Shown here in pieces: positions 8,872 through 18,041 of a stretch of 64,000 nucleotides of DNA. The DNA is from Pseudomonas haemolytica (GTDB lineage Bacteria > Pseudomonadota > Gammaproteobacteria > Pseudomonadales > Pseudomonadaceae). Both the position numbers and the translations under genes were made by a program. Where the stretch lies: contig NZ_VOIW01000001.1 of NCBI RefSeq assembly GCF_009659625.1, positions 1,116,001 through 1,180,000 on the forward strand. The letters run 5' to 3'. Positions within the stretch are counted from its first letter, which is position 1, and each line of letters begins with the position of its first letter. Under the pieces are notes generated by a model. The model worked only from the letters and a program-made list of their open reading frames with translations, was not told where the DNA came from and did no database searches.

Positions 8872-10005
8872 ATGAAAGCCCGCTGGGATATTTTTTGCAG
8901 CGTCGTCGACAACTACGGCGACATCGGCGTGACCTGGCGCCTGGCCCGGCAGTTGGTGGTGGAGCATGGCTGTGAAGTGCGTTTGTGGGTCGATGACCTG
9001 CGTGCCTTCGAGCGCATGTGCCCGGACATTGACGTGCAGGTGAGCCAGCAGTGGCAAGAGGGCGTCGAAGTGCGCCACTGGCCGACCGAATGGCCGGGCG
9101 CGCACTCGGCCGATGTAGTAATTGCCGCGTTTGCCTGCCAGCTACCGCTGGCGTACATGGACAGCATGGCCGAGTGTGATCGTCCGCCGTTGTGGATGAA
9201 CCTGGACTACCTCAGTGCTGAAGACTGGGTGGTGGGTTGTCACTGCTTGCCGTCGGTGAAGTTCAAGGGCGTGCAGAAGTACTTTTTCTTCCCCGGCTTT
9301 CGCCCCGGTACCGGTGGCCTGTTACGTGAAGCCGGTTTGTTGGAGCGGCGCCAGGCGTTTCAGCAGGATGACGCCGCGCAGCAACAATTCCTGCAAACCC
9401 TGGGCGTATTCCCTGCGGCCGGTGCGCGATTGATGTCGTTGTTTGCCTATGAGAATCCCGGGCTGGCCGGTTGGTTGGACGTATTGGCAGCAGATAGGCA
9501 CGAGACTCACTTGCTGGTACCGGAAGGGCGCATCCTTGGCGACATGCAGCGCTGGCTCGGGGTGGGCAGCTTGGCCGCGGGCGATATCCAGATGCGTGGC
9601 GCGCTGACGGTGCAAGTCATTGCATTCGTACGCCAGGAGCAATATGACCAGCTGCTGTGGTGTTGCGCGTTCAACGCCGTGCGCGGTGAAGACTCCTTCG
9701 TGCGCGCCCAGTGGGCAGGCAGGCCATTACTGTGGCACATCTATCGCCAGGACGAAGACATCCACCTGGACAAGCTCGATGCCTTCCTGGCGTTGTACAC
9801 CGCCGCACTGTCGCCCTCCGCCAAAGCCGCTGTCGTTGCGCTTTGGCAGGCCTGGAACACGCAAGGCGATATGGCCCAGTCCTGGAAAATGCTCCTGGAA
9901 CACTGGCCCGAGGTGAGCGGGCACGCTGAGAACTGGTGTCTGGAACAGGGCTTGCAAGCCGATCTTGCAACGGCGCTGGTACAGTTTTATGAAAGTTGGA
10001 TATGA
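8872..10005 (+). CDS. earP: EF-P arginine rhamnosyltransferase EarP
   Basis: Transfers rhamnose from dTDP-rhamnose to an arginine of elongation factor P, which activates the factor for translation of proline stretches. The 377 residues match EarP: WDIFCSVVDNYGDIGVTWRL at the N-terminus and FNAVRGEDSFVRAQWAGRP in the nucleotide-sugar half. The ATG at 8872 was preferred over one 12 bases upstream because GGAG then lies at a proper distance. efp follows immediately, and its modification site is arginine, as EarP requires. Confidence 0.95.
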   Translation: MKARWDIFCSVVDNYGDIGVTWRLARQLVVEHGCEVRLWVDDLRAFERMCPDIDVQVSQQWQEGVEVRHWPTEWPGAHSADVVIAAFACQLPLAYMDSMAECDRPPLWMNLDYLSAEDWVVGCHCLPSVKFKGVQKYFFFPGFRPGTGGLLREAGLLERRQAFQQDDAAQQQFLQTLGVFPAAGARLMSLFAYENPGLAGWLDVLAADRHETHLLVPEGRILGDMQRWLGVGSLAAGDIQMRGALTVQVIAFVRQEQYDQLLWCCAFNAVRGEDSFVRAQWAGRPLLWHIYRQDEDIHLDKLDAFLALYTAALSPSAKAAVVALWQAWNTQGDMAQSWKMLLEHWPEVSGHAENWCLEQGLQADLATALVQFYESWI

Positions 10006-10054
10006 TACGCCACCTTGATTTTTGTAAATCCCATCCAAATTTCGGATATATGCA

Positions 10055-10627
10055 ATGAAAACTGGTAAAGAACTGAAACCCGGTACAGTGATCCGTCTCG
10101 AAAACGACCCTTGGCTGGTTCAGAAAGCTGAGTTCACCAAGTCTGGTCGTAACAGCGCAATCATGAAGACCAAGCTGAAGAACCTGCTGACCGGTTACAA
10201 GACCGAGATCGTCTACAGCGCCGATGACAAACTGGACGACGTGATCCTCGACCGCAAAGAAGCGACCCTGTCCTTCATCAGCGGCGACACCTACACGTTC
10301 ATGGACACTACCGACTACACCATGTACGAGCTGAACGCTGAAGATATCGAAGCCGTTCTGCCGTTCATCGAAGAAGGCATGGAGGACGTCTGCGAAGCTA
10401 TTTTCTTCGAAGAGCGCCTGGTTTCCGTAGAGCTGCCGACCACTATCGTGCGTAAGGTTGCCTACACCGAAGGTTCCGCTCGCGGCGACACTTCGGGCAA
10501 GGTGATGAAGCCTGCCAAGCTGAGCAACGGTACCGAACTGCAAGTGGCCGATTTCATCGAAATCGACGACCTGATCGAGATCGACACCCGCGAAGGTGGT
10601 TCGTACAAAGGTCGCGCCAAGAAGTAA
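10055..10627 (+). CDS. efp: Elongation factor P
   Basis: Ribosome-bound factor that relieves stalling at polyproline. The 190 residues have the usual three beta-barrel domains. The modified tip reads FTKSGRNSA, which puts Arg at position 32, the residue rhamnosylated by EarP; the lysine-type modification system (EpmA/B) is therefore not expected to act here. A bidirectional terminator follows. The window also encodes secreted proteins with very long proline runs (56363-57961), an extreme client class for this factor. Confidence 0.97.
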   Translation: MKTGKELKPGTVIRLENDPWLVQKAEFTKSGRNSAIMKTKLKNLLTGYKTEIVYSADDKLDDVILDRKEATLSFISGDTYTFMDTTDYTMYELNAEDIEAVLPFIEEGMEDVCEAIFFEERLVSVELPTTIVRKVAYTEGSARGDTSGKVMKPAKLSNGTELQVADFIEIDDLIEIDTREGGSYKGRAKK

Positions 10628-10646
10628 TTCTGGCCCCGCCGATACG

Positions 10647-10679
10647 AAAAAAAGCCCGACCTTGAGTCGGGCTTTTTTG
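10647..10679. terminator. Bidirectional terminator between efp and ohr
   Basis: The stem AAGCCCGAC/GTCGGGCTT has an A-run on the left and a T-run on the right, between convergent genes. Confidence 0.85.
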
Positions 10680-10692
10680 TGGGCGTCTGTTT

Positions 10693-11112
10693 TCAGGCCG
10701 TTACATGCAAGCGCACATCAACATTGCCACGGGTGGCGTTGGAGTACGGGCAGACTTGATGGGCGGCGTCGACCAGGCTTTGCGCATCGTCCTGGGTCAG
10801 GCCCGGCAGGCTGATGTGCAGGTCAATGTCCAGGCCAAAACCACCGGGGATCTGGCCGATGCCTACGTGGGCGGTGATCGAGGCGTCATCCGGGATTTTG
10901 CGTTTGGTCTGGCTGGCGACAAATTTAAGCGCGCCGATAAAGCAGGCGGAGTAGCCGGCGGCGAACAGTTGCTCTGGGTTGGTGGCCTGGCCACCGGCAC
11001 CGCCCAATTCCTTGGGGGTGGAGAGTTTTACGTCAAGGATGTTGTCGCTGGAAACTGCACGACCATCACGGCCGCCAGTGGCGGTAGCTACTGCTGTATA
11101 GAGCGCTTGCAT
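10693..11112 (-). CDS. ohr: Organic hydroperoxide resistance protein Ohr
   Basis: Thiol peroxidase of 139 residues that reduces organic and fatty-acid hydroperoxides using lipoylated partners. The two reactive cysteines are seen in YSACFIGAL and HQVCPYSNATRGN, and the start MQALYTAVATATGGRDG is typical. The upstream region carries three copies of GCGCTAAT that are a likely operator for OhrR, whose gene lies about 240 bases further on in the same orientation. Confidence 0.95.
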   Translation of the reverse strand: MQALYTAVATATGGRDGRAVSSDNILDVKLSTPKELGGAGGQATNPEQLFAAGYSACFIGALKFVASQTKRKIPDDASITAHVGIGQIPGGFGLDIDLHISLPGLTQDDAQSLVDAAHQVCPYSNATRGNVDVRLHVTA

Positions 11113-11133
11113 GGGGCATTCCTCTTGATTTTT

Positions 11134-11200
11134 TAGCGCTAATTATTTGCGCGCTAATTAGTTGGCGGGATCAATGTATAGCGCTAATGTTTGGTGCGCA
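11134..11200 (-). promoter_or_regulatory. Putative ohr promoter with three operator repeats
   Basis: TAGCGCTAAT occurs at 11134-11143 and 11179-11188, with a variant, GCGCGCTAAT, at 11149-11158. On the minus strand a TTGCGC box (11195-11200) is followed 17 bases later by TACATT. The repeats overlap or follow this promoter, as expected for a repressor such as OhrR. That OhrR is the binding protein is inferred from proximity only. Confidence 0.45.
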
Positions 11201-11242
11201 ATATATTTTTATAAGCATTTTTTCGAGCCACGGAAAACCAAC

Positions 11243-11329
11243 GTGGGAGGGGGCTTGCCCCCGATAACGGTTTGTCAGCCACTCAATACTTAGCTGGCCC
11301 ACCGCCATCGGGGGCAAGCCCCCTCCCAC
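11243..11329. repeat. REPIN: inverted pair of REP sequences
   Basis: Two perfect 23-base inverted copies (11243-11265 and 11307-11329) with the core GTGGGAGGGGGCTTGCCCCC surround a 41-base spacer. This is the arrangement of the REP doublets known from P. fluorescens, which are moved by RAYT transposases. It separates ohr from ohrR. Confidence 0.85.
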
Positions 11330-11350
11330 ATTTTCAGTGCTTTGCCGCCT

Positions 11351-11803
11351 TTAGATTGCGTTCTGCAGATTGCCCCGCAATGCAATCAAGTCGGCTTGCA
11401 GCTTGCGCAATTGCTCCAGCGCCAACCCGCTGGCGCCGAGGATGCACTGGGGCACATCCTTGGCTTTACCCTGCAACGCGCGGCCGGCGTCGGTCAGTTC
11501 CACCACCACCACTCGCTCATCTTCGCGGCTGCGGGTGCGGCTGAGCAGGCCCTCAGCTTCCAGGCGCTTGAGTAGCGGCGTCAGTGAGCCAGGGTCGGTC
11601 AGCAGGCGGCTGCTGATTTCACCGACGGTCAATCCATCCTCTTCCCACAGCACCATCATGGCCAGGTATTGCGGGTAAGTCAGGCCCAGGGCTTGGAGCA
11701 GGGGCTTGTAGACCTTGGTCATCAGCAGTGAGGTGGAGTGCAGGGCGAAGCACAACTGGTTATCCAGCAGCAGGGATTGGCAGGGATCAGGGTTTTTGCT
11801 CAT
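11351..11803 (-). CDS. ohrR: MarR-family peroxide sensor OhrR
   Basis: Repressor of ohr, 150 residues, inactivated when its N-terminal cysteine reacts with organic hydroperoxide. The sequence LLLDNQLCFALHSTSLLMTKVY contains that cysteine (near residue 18), and the winged helix follows (LTVGEISSRLLTDPGSLTPLLKRLE and SREDERVVVVELT). The start MSKNPDPCQS was chosen over an upstream in-frame codon that has no homology. It is separated from ohr by a REPIN, but both read in the same direction. Confidence 0.92.
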   Translation of the reverse strand: MSKNPDPCQSLLLDNQLCFALHSTSLLMTKVYKPLLQALGLTYPQYLAMMVLWEEDGLTVGEISSRLLTDPGSLTPLLKRLEAEGLLSRTRSREDERVVVVELTDAGRALQGKAKDVPQCILGASGLALEQLRKLQADLIALRGNLQNAI

Positions 11804-11883
11804 TGTGGTGCCTCGAAAAAACGTGTCTGTGCTGGAATCTAGCGGGCGAATCTTTAATGCGCCAGATAATTCTGCCCACGTGG

Positions 11884-12436
11884 TCAGACCAGGCCGTTTT
11901 GCAATGCCAGATCCCAAGGCGGCACCAGACTGAAGCGGGATTTGAGGTATTCGAGCAACAACCGACTTCTTGCATTGGGCTGTTGTTCAAGGCGCAGCGC
12001 GTAAATGCCCGCGGTTTCCGGGCTGGGCAAATCGTTTTCACAAAACAGTGGCAACAGTTCGCCATGTACTAGGTATTCGCTGGGCAGCCAGGACGGCAGG
12101 TGCGCAATGCCCAACCCGGCCAAATGCTGCGGGTGCATCCACCCGGATCAACCCTTCCGGCGCATGGCTCAGGGAGACCGCTTCGGCCCGGGCCAATTGC
12201 AATTCACTGACAATCCGCCGCGCCCGCTCGGCAAAGGCCAGGCCGGCCGGTGTGGGCACTACCGCATGGGTGCTGCGCTGGAAGAGGCGGCTGCCCACTG
12301 AGTTTTCCAGGCTGTCTATGCGCCGGGCTACGGCAGACGGCGTCAGCGGGTGGCGACGCGCGGCGGCGGAAAAGCTGCCGATTTCCATCACATCGAGAAA
12401 CAGGCCCAGTTGATCGGTCAAGGTATTGGCGTTCAT
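11884..12436 (-). pseudogene. LysR-family regulator broken by an internal deletion
   Basis: The first ~100 residues are an intact LysR N-terminus: MNANTLTDQLGLFLDVMEIG, a helix-turn-helix (AARRHPLTPSAVARRIDSLE), and the start of the effector domain (GLIRVDAPAAFGR). Directly afterwards, in another frame, comes the C-terminal end of such a regulator (HLAGLGIAHLPSWLPSEYL to LLEYLKSRF). Roughly 110 residues that should lie between are missing, and the frame changes near 12120-12135. The product can bind DNA at best. The gene is divergent from the TauE/SafE permease gene, which it may once have controlled. Confidence 0.8.
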
Positions 12437-12544
12437 AGGCGAGCGCTTATGCGAGATTGGCATAGCCATTTTGCGTTGCTGTGCGTTTCCACGCCAGGGC
12501 GGACTGCGTAGCATGCCAATCTTGGGATTTCGGAGTATTGAGCG

Positions 12545-13294
12545 GTGTTGGATCTAGTCATGTACCTGCTATTGGGCGCGGCGTTGGGTACGGTGGGCGG
12601 GCTGTTTGGTATCGGCGGCGGGCTGATTGCTATCCCAGTGCTCGGCGTGCTGTTCGGCCTCGATCAGCAAATTGCCCAAGGCACCGCGCTGGTCATGGTG
12701 GTACCCAATGTGATGCTCGCCCTGTGGCGCTATCACCAACGTAATCGCATCGAACTGCGCCACGCCTTGCCGCTGGGCGTGATGGGCTTTTGCTTTGCCT
12801 GGCTGGGGTCGATCTGGGCGGTGGGGCTGGATGCCGGGGCTATGCGTATCGGTTTTATTGCTTTCCTGGTGGCGCTGTCGGCCTACAACCTGTTGCGTAT
12901 GTTCACTCGAAACGCCCCGCCAACGGCGCAGATGCGTTACTCATGGCCCTGGCTCGGGGTATTGGGTGCGGCGTCCGGCTCCATGGGTGGATTGTTCGGG
13001 GTAGGTGGCGCGGTGGTGGCCACGCCGGTGCTCACCAGTGTCTTCGGCACCAGCCAAGTGGTCGCCCAAGGCTTGTCGCTGGCCTTGGCGCTGCCCAGCA
13101 CGGGCGTGACCCTGGTCACCTATGCCTGGCACCATGAGGTGGACTGGATGATCGGCCTGCCGTTGGCGGTGGGGGGGCTGCTCAGTATCAGTTGGGGAGT
13201 GAAAGTCGCCCACGCCTTGCCCGAGCGCCTGCTGCGCGGCCTGTTCTGTGGCTTCCTGGTGGTGTGCGCGGTGATGCTGACCTTTAAAGTTTGA
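12545..13294 (+). CDS. TauE/SafE-family permease (putative sulfite/organosulfonate exporter)
   Basis: Membrane protein of 249 residues with about eight hydrophobic helices. It carries two repeats of the family signature: GTVGGLFGIGGGLIAIPVLG near residue 14 and GSMGGLFGVGGAVVATPVL near residue 145. The family exports sulfite, sulfoacetate or related anions; the actual substrate cannot be assigned. The GTG start lies ten bases after GGAG; an ATG five codons later is also possible. It overlaps the convergent LysR gene by 11 bases at its end, and is divergent from the broken LysR gene. Confidence 0.85.
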   Translation: MLDLVMYLLLGAALGTVGGLFGIGGGLIAIPVLGVLFGLDQQIAQGTALVMVVPNVMLALWRYHQRNRIELRHALPLGVMGFCFAWLGSIWAVGLDAGAMRIGFIAFLVALSAYNLLRMFTRNAPPTAQMRYSWPWLGVLGAASGSMGGLFGVGGAVVATPVLTSVFGTSQVVAQGLSLALALPSTGVTLVTYAWHHEVDWMIGLPLAVGGLLSISWGVKVAHALPERLLRGLFCGFLVVCAVMLTFKV

Positions 13295-14174
13295 AGCCTT
13301 CGAGGATGTACTCGGCCAGGCATTCGGTGATCGGTGACGTCATCTGCGGGTTACGCAGCAAGCGCAGATTCATCGACGGCAACGGTGGAAAGCCTTCGTC
13401 GCTGCCGAGCACTCGCAGGTCTTCGGTGATCAGGCTTTCCATGCTGATCATGGTCGCCAGGCCAGCACTGACCACTGCCTGGATCGCCGCTCCGTTTGAG
13501 CTGTGGTAAGCCAGGCGATAATCGCGTCCGACTGCATCCAGTGCGGCGCGTGCCCAATGGGTATACAGGCAATCGTCGCCGGAAATCGCCAGGGGCAGCG
13601 CATCGTGCTCATCCACGCAGAAGCACGGTGACGCTGCCCATACCATGCGCTCGGTGCGCAACAGCTCACCGATATCATTGCCGGGCTCGCGGCTGATAAC
13701 AGTCAGCGCCAGGTCTCGCCGCTGCATCAATACGGTCGATGCTTCACAGTGCATCTCTATCTGAATCAGGGGGTACGCTTTGGAAAACTGCTTCAGAATC
13801 CCCGGTAGAAAGCGCATCACGTAGTCATCCGGCGTGCCGATGCGCACGAGCCCCACCATATGTGGCTCGCGCAGGGTATTGAACACCTCGCTGTGCAGTT
13901 TCAGGATGCGCCGCGCATAACCCAGCAGCACCTGGCCTTCGGGGGTGAGCCGTACCTGGCGGCCATCACGTTCGAACAGCTTGCGCTGCAGCACGTCTTC
14001 CTCCAGTCGTTTCATCTGCATGCTCACCGCCGATTGGGTGCGGTTGATCAGTTCGCCAGCGCGGGTAAAACCGCCCTGGTCGGCGATGGCGACGAAGGTT
14101 CGTAGCACTTCTGTGTCGATGCTCGGGTAGCCGGACAATTGATCAATCTCAGAGATGTATTGCATAAGAAACAT
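13284..14174 (-). CDS. LysR-family transcriptional regulator
   Basis: Intact regulator of 296 residues. The N-terminal winged helix is at about 19-78 (LRTFVAIADQGGFTRAGELI and QSAVSMQMKRLEEDV), and the periplasmic-binding-like effector domain runs from about residue 105. Its target is not evident: downstream it meets the TauE/SafE permease tail to tail, and upstream it faces a small DUF1127 gene. A second ATG three codons in (14165) is an equally plausible start. Confidence 0.88.
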   Translation of the reverse strand: MFLMQYISEIDQLSGYPSIDTEVLRTFVAIADQGGFTRAGELINRTQSAVSMQMKRLEEDVLQRKLFERDGRQVRLTPEGQVLLGYARRILKLHSEVFNTLREPHMVGLVRIGTPDDYVMRFLPGILKQFSKAYPLIQIEMHCEASTVLMQRRDLALTVISREPGNDIGELLRTERMVWAASPCFCVDEHDALPLAISGDDCLYTHWARAALDAVGRDYRLAYHSSNGAAIQAVVSAGLATMISMESLITEDLRVLGSDEGFPPLPSMNLRLLRNPQMTSPITECLAEYILEGFKL

Positions 14175-14235
14175 TCGTTGGATTGATCATAGCGCCAGGC
14201 CCACACTTTCGTCATCCCCACTGGAGGGCGAGAAG

Positions 14236-14442
14236 ATGAAAGGTCAAAAAGGTTTCGTGTGGCTGCATAAATGGCCGCTTGCCGGGCTGTTCCATACGAT
14301 CGCGCGTTGGCAACTGTTGCATCAGGAGCGCCATTTGCTGGCGACCTTGAACGATGACGCGCTCAAGGACATCGGGCTCAACCGCGCCGATGTTGAGCAG
14401 CAAGCCCATAGGCATTTATGGGGAGACCCGCTGCGAAAATAA
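14236..14442 (+). CDS. Small DUF1127 protein
   Basis: Protein of 68 residues with the short arginine/aspartate-rich motif of DUF1127 near its end (RHLLATLNDDALKDIGLNRADV), a module that in other proteobacteria affects RNA turnover and phosphate or carbon metabolism. Its function here is unknown. GGAGGG lies eight bases before the ATG. It is divergent from the LysR gene at 13284-14174 and could be its target. Confidence 0.8.
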   Translation: MKGQKGFVWLHKWPLAGLFHTIARWQLLHQERHLLATLNDDALKDIGLNRADVEQQAHRHLWGDPLRK

Positions 14443-14487
14443 GCCAGGATGCAGTAGGGTAGGGGGCGAGCTTCTATGGAGATTCCC

Positions 14488-15708
14488 ATGCCCGCCGACC
14501 TGTCTTTTTCACTCAAGCAAGCTCGACGCATGGCGCTGGCAGCCCAGGGTTTTTCCGGGCGCCAGGCGCCTGCACAGATAAAGGCCGCGCACGTCAATCG
14601 ACTGATCGAGCGCCTGGGCGTCGTTCAGATCGACTCGGTCAACGCACTGGTGCGTTCCCATTACCTGCCGTTGTTTTCCCGCCTGGGCCAATACGCCCCG
14701 TTGATCCTCGAGCAAGCGGCCTGGAGTCAGGGCAGGCGGCGTTCGCTGTTCGAGTATTGGGGGCATGAGGCGTCGCTGCTGCCCATGTCGCTGTACCCGT
14801 TGATGCGTTGGCGCATGGAGCGGGCCAGGCAGGGGCAGGGGATCTATTCGCAGATGGCGCGTTTTGGCCGCGAACAGCAGGCGATTATCCAGCGCGTGCT
14901 GCGCAGCGTCGAGCAACAGGGCGCATTGGGGGCGGGCAGCTTATCGACCCGCGAGGAACGCGCCGGGCCTTGGTGGGATTGGAGTGATGAAAAGCACGCG
15001 CTGGAATGGCTGTTTGCCGCCGGTTTGGTCACCGTCGCGGGGCGGCGGGGATTTGAGCGACTCTATGATTTGCCGGAGCGTGTTATCCCTGGTGAAATTC
15101 TTCAAGCCTGCATGACCGAGGCCGAAGCTCTGCGCGGCTTACTGCTGCACAGCGCGACGGCGTTGGGCGTCGCCACCGAAAAGGACCTGCGCGATTACTT
15201 CCGCCTCGACCCCGCTGACAGCCGCATGCGCTTGGCCGAACTGGTCGAGGATGGGCAGTTGCTGACGTGCCAGGTGCAGGGTTGGAAACAACCGGCGTAC
15301 TGCCTGCCGGAGCCGAAGGTGCCACGCAAAGTACCGGCGAGTGCCTTGCTGTCGCCGTTCGATTCGTTGATATGGGAGCGCAGCCGCACCGAGCGCTTGT
15401 TCGATTTCCGCTATCGGCTGGAGATCTACACCCCGCAAGACAAGCGGGTGTACGGCTATTACGTGTTGCCGTTTTTGCACAATGAGCGAATCGCCGCACG
15501 CGTCGACCTGCGGGCCGAGCGTGCCCATGGGCGCCTGGCGGTGCATGCTTTGCACGAGGAAGAACCGGGGCTGGATGACGAAGGTATGTTGGCGCTGGCG
15601 TTAAGCCTGCGGCAAATGGCCGACTGGCTGGGGCTGGAGCAGGTCCAGCTCAATTGCCAGCGGCCCAGTGCCGCACGACTAAGGGCAGCGCTGTTGGTTA
15701 GCGTTTGA
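14488..15708 (+). CDS. YcaQ/AlkX-type DNA glycosylase (winged-helix HTH_42 protein)
   Basis: Protein of 406 residues matching the HTH_42 family. Its E. coli member YcaQ unhooks DNA interstrand crosslinks, and its Streptomyces member AlkZ removes azinomycin adducts. The catalytic Q-x-D motif appears as [10 protein letters not shown] near residue 47, and [14 protein letters not shown] and [11 protein letters not shown] are family hallmarks. An ATG four codons upstream (14476) is possible, but GGAG sits correctly for the one chosen. It overlaps the convergent DAHP synthase gene by 11 bases. Confidence 0.88.
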   Translation: MPADLSFSLKQARRMALAAQGFSGRQAPAQIKAAHVNRLIERLGVVQIDSVNALVRSHYLPLFSRLGQYAPLILEQAAWSQGRRRSLFEYWGHEASLLPMSLYPLMRWRMERARQGQGIYSQMARFGREQQAIIQRVLRSVEQQGALGAGSLSTREERAGPWWDWSDEKHALEWLFAAGLVTVAGRRGFERLYDLPERVIPGEILQACMTEAEALRGLLLHSATALGVATEKDLRDYFRLDPADSRMRLAELVEDGQLLTCQVQGWKQPAYCLPEPKVPRKVPASALLSPFDSLIWERSRTERLFDFRYRLEIYTPQDKRVYGYYVLPFLHNERIAARVDLRAERAHGRLAVHALHEEEPGLDDEGMLALALSLRQMADWLGLEQVQLNCQRPSAARLRAALLVSV

Positions 15709-17044
15709 CCTGCTTCAAGGTCTCGGCAATCAGGAACGCCAGCTCCAGCGACTGATCGGCGTTCATCCGCGGGTCGCAATGGGTGTGATAGCGGTCCGAC
15801 AGGCCGTCTTCGGTGATCGGCCGTGCGCCGCCGATGCATTCGGTGACGTTCTGCCCGGTCATTTCGATATGAATCCCGCCGGCGTAGCTGCCTTCTGCCT
15901 GGTGCACCTGGAAGAACTCCTTCACTTCGCCGAGGATCTGCGCAAAGTCGCGGGTCTTGTAGCCGCTGCTGGCCTTGATGGTGTTGCCGTGCATCGGGTC
16001 GCTGCTCCACAGCACCTGCTTGCCCTCGCGCTGCACGGCGCGGATCAGGTTGGGCAAGTGGTCGCCGACCTTGCCAGCGCCCATGCGGGCGATCAGGTTG
16101 AGGCGGCCAGGGTCGTTGTCCGGGTTGAGGATGTCGATCAGGCGGATCAGGTCGTCCGGGTTCATGCTCGGCCCGACCTTCACGCCGATCGGGTTGTTCA
16201 CCCCGCGCAGGAATTCGACATGGGCGCCATCCAACTGGCGGGTACGGTCGCCGATCCAGAGCATATGGGCCGAGCAGTCGTAGTAGTCGTTGGTCAGGCT
16301 ATCGCGGCGCACGAAGGCTTGTTCATAGTTGAGCAGCAACGCTTCATGGGCGGTGAAGAAGCTGGTTTCGCGCAATTGCGGCGAGCTGTCCATGCCACAG
16401 GCGCGCATGAAGGCCAGGGTCTCGTCGATGCGGTCGGCCAGTTGGCTGTACTTCTCGGCCAGGGCGGAGTTGGCGATAAAGTCCAGGTTCCACTTGTGCA
16501 CCTGGTGCAGGTCGGCGAAGCCGCCCTGGGCAAAGGCGCGCAGCAGGTTGAGGGTGGCCGTGGACTGGTGGTAGGACTGCAACAGGCGGTCCGGGTCTGG
16601 CACACGGCTTTTTTCGTCGAAACCGATACCGTTGACGATATCGCCACGGTAGGCGGGCAGGGTGACGCCGTCGATGGTTTCATCGTTGGCCGAGCGCGGC
16701 TTGGCGAATTGGCCGGCCATGCGCCCGACTTTCACCACCGGGCAACCGGCGGCGAAGGTCATGACAATGGCCATCTGCAACAGCACCTTGAAGGTGTCGC
16801 GGATTTTCGCGGCGGAAAACTCGGCAAAGCTCTCGGCGCAATCGCCGCCTTGCAGCAGGAATGCGCGCCCCTGGGTCACTTCGGCAAACTGGCGGCGCAA
16901 CTCACGGGCTTCCCCGGCAAACACCAGCGGCGGGTAGCTGGCCAGGTTCTGCTCCACTTGCAGCAAGTGCGCAGCGTCCGGGTACTGGGGTTGTTGCTGG
17001 ATTGGCAAGGCACGCCAGCTGTCGGGGCTCCAGGGTTGGCTCAT
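15698..17044 (-). CDS. DAHP synthase, class II (plant type)
   Basis: Second enzyme for the first shikimate step, of the plant/actinobacterial class. The 448 residues include [53 protein letters not shown] and the C-terminal [18 protein letters not shown]. It is unrelated in sequence to the class I enzyme encoded at 2321-3397. As far as I recall, P. aeruginosa has a similar class II enzyme in the same neighbourhood, so this looks ancestral rather than acquired. The start agrees with the family length. Confidence 0.93.
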   Translation of the reverse strand: MSQPWSPDSWRALPIQQQPQYPDAAHLLQVEQNLASYPPLVFAGEARELRRQFAEVTQGRAFLLQGGDCAESFAEFSAAKIRDTFKVLLQMAIVMTFAAGCPVVKVGRMAGQFAKPRSANDETIDGVTLPAYRGDIVNGIGFDEKSRVPDPDRLLQSYHQSTATLNLLRAFAQGGFADLHQVHKWNLDFIANSALAEKYSQLADRIDETLAFMRACGMDSSPQLRETSFFTAHEALLLNYEQAFVRRDSLTNDYYDCSAHMLWIGDRTRQLDGAHVEFLRGVNNPIGVKVGPSMNPDDLIRLIDILNPDNDPGRLNLIARMGAGKVGDHLPNLIRAVQREGKQVLWSSDPMHGNTIKASSGYKTRDFAQILGEVKEFFQVHQAEGSYAGGIHIEMTGQNVTECIGGARPITEDGLSDRYHTHCDPRMNADQSLELAFLIAETLKQVKR

Positions 17045-17168
17045 CGTGAACTCGTGTGATGGGTGGATGTTGGGGCGCCAATGTTAGCAGCAATTAGTGC
17101 GTGACCTGTTGCTGCTGCTTGGCCGACAATCGCGCCTTTGCCGTGCGGTAAACCCTTTAGGAGTAGTG

Positions 17169-17924
17169 ATGAGCGAGGAGCGTGTCGAGCACCTGCTGGC
17201 CGAAGTCCATGATGATTTCGGCATGATTCGTGTGCTTGAAGTGGCCGATTACCGTTTTCTCGAGTTTGGTGACGCCATCGAGCAAAGCTGTGTGTTCACC
17301 GCGGACCCGAGCTGGCTGGAGTATGACTACACCCGCGCCATGTTGATCGGCGCCTTATGCCATGAGCAGGCGGAGAGCGCGTTGTTCCTTGGCCTGGGGG
17401 CCGGCACGTTGACCCAGGCGTGCCTCAAGTTCCTGCAACTGGAAGATGTCGAGGCCATTGAGCTGCGGCCTGATGTGCCGCGCCTGGCGATTGAGTATCT
17501 GGGGCTGGACGACGACCCGCGTTTGTACATTCGCATTGGTGACGCGCTGCAATTGCTTGAAACCGCCGAGTCAGCCGACCTGATTTTTGTCGACCTCTAC
17601 ACCGATGTCGGCCCGGGCGTGGGGCACTTGGCCTGGACCTTCCTGGAAAATTGCCAGAAGAAACTCAACCCCGGTGGCTGGCTGGTGATCAACCAGTGGG
17701 CGACCGATGACGGCAAACCGCTGGGCGCGGCACTGCTGCGTGGGTTGTACCACCGGCATTATTGGGAGCTGCCGGTGAAGGAGGGCAATGTGATTTTGCT
17801 GGTGCCTTCGGAGCTGGATCAAGAGCTGGATCTGGAGGCACTGTCGGCTCGCGCCGAAGCGTTGGCGCCACGATTGGGGTACTCGTTGCAGCCGTTGATC
17901 AAGGCAATTCGGCCGGCTACGTAG
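17169..17924 (+). CDS. Spermidine-synthase-like methyltransferase-fold protein
   Basis: Protein of 251 residues with the Rossmann-like fold of spermidine synthases: ALFLGLGAGTLTQACLKFLQ binds the nucleoside, and VEAIELRPDVPRLA and ADLIFVDLYTDVGPG follow. The catalytic acidic pair is not obvious, and the protein lacks the full N-terminal beta domain, so true polyamine synthesis is doubtful. TAGGAG precedes the chosen ATG; the frame extends upstream without homology. A REPIN follows. Confidence 0.75.
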   Translation: MSEERVEHLLAEVHDDFGMIRVLEVADYRFLEFGDAIEQSCVFTADPSWLEYDYTRAMLIGALCHEQAESALFLGLGAGTLTQACLKFLQLEDVEAIELRPDVPRLAIEYLGLDDDPRLYIRIGDALQLLETAESADLIFVDLYTDVGPGVGHLAWTFLENCQKKLNPGGWLVINQWATDDGKPLGAALLRGLYHRHYWELPVKEGNVILLVPSELDQELDLEALSARAEALAPRLGYSLQPLIKAIRPAT

Positions 17925-17943
17925 TCGCCTGTACCGACGTCAT

Positions 17944-18005
17944 CGCGGGCAAGCCCGCTCCCACAGGGGAATGCATTTCAACCTGTGGGAGCGGGCTTGC
18001 TCGCG
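17944..18005. repeat. REPIN of a second REP subfamily
   Basis: Inverted repeats at 17944-17965 and 17984-18005 carry the core GGGAGCGGGCTTGC, different from the GGGAGGGGGCTTG type at 11243 and 44895. They lie between convergent genes and could also help to end transcription. Confidence 0.8.
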
Positions 18006-18041
18006 AAGAGGCCATCACTGTCGCCAACACGTCCAGGCTGT

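Noticed and set aside
12038..12514. Shorter LysR-like open frame as a genuine small regulator
   Set aside because: The tail after AAFGR is frameshifted sequence that continues as a LysR C-terminus in another frame, so the gene is better called broken.
15779..17059. 426-codon plus-strand open frame opposite the class II DAHP synthase gene
   Set aside because: No homology or ribosome site; the minus strand encodes a clear enzyme over the whole length.
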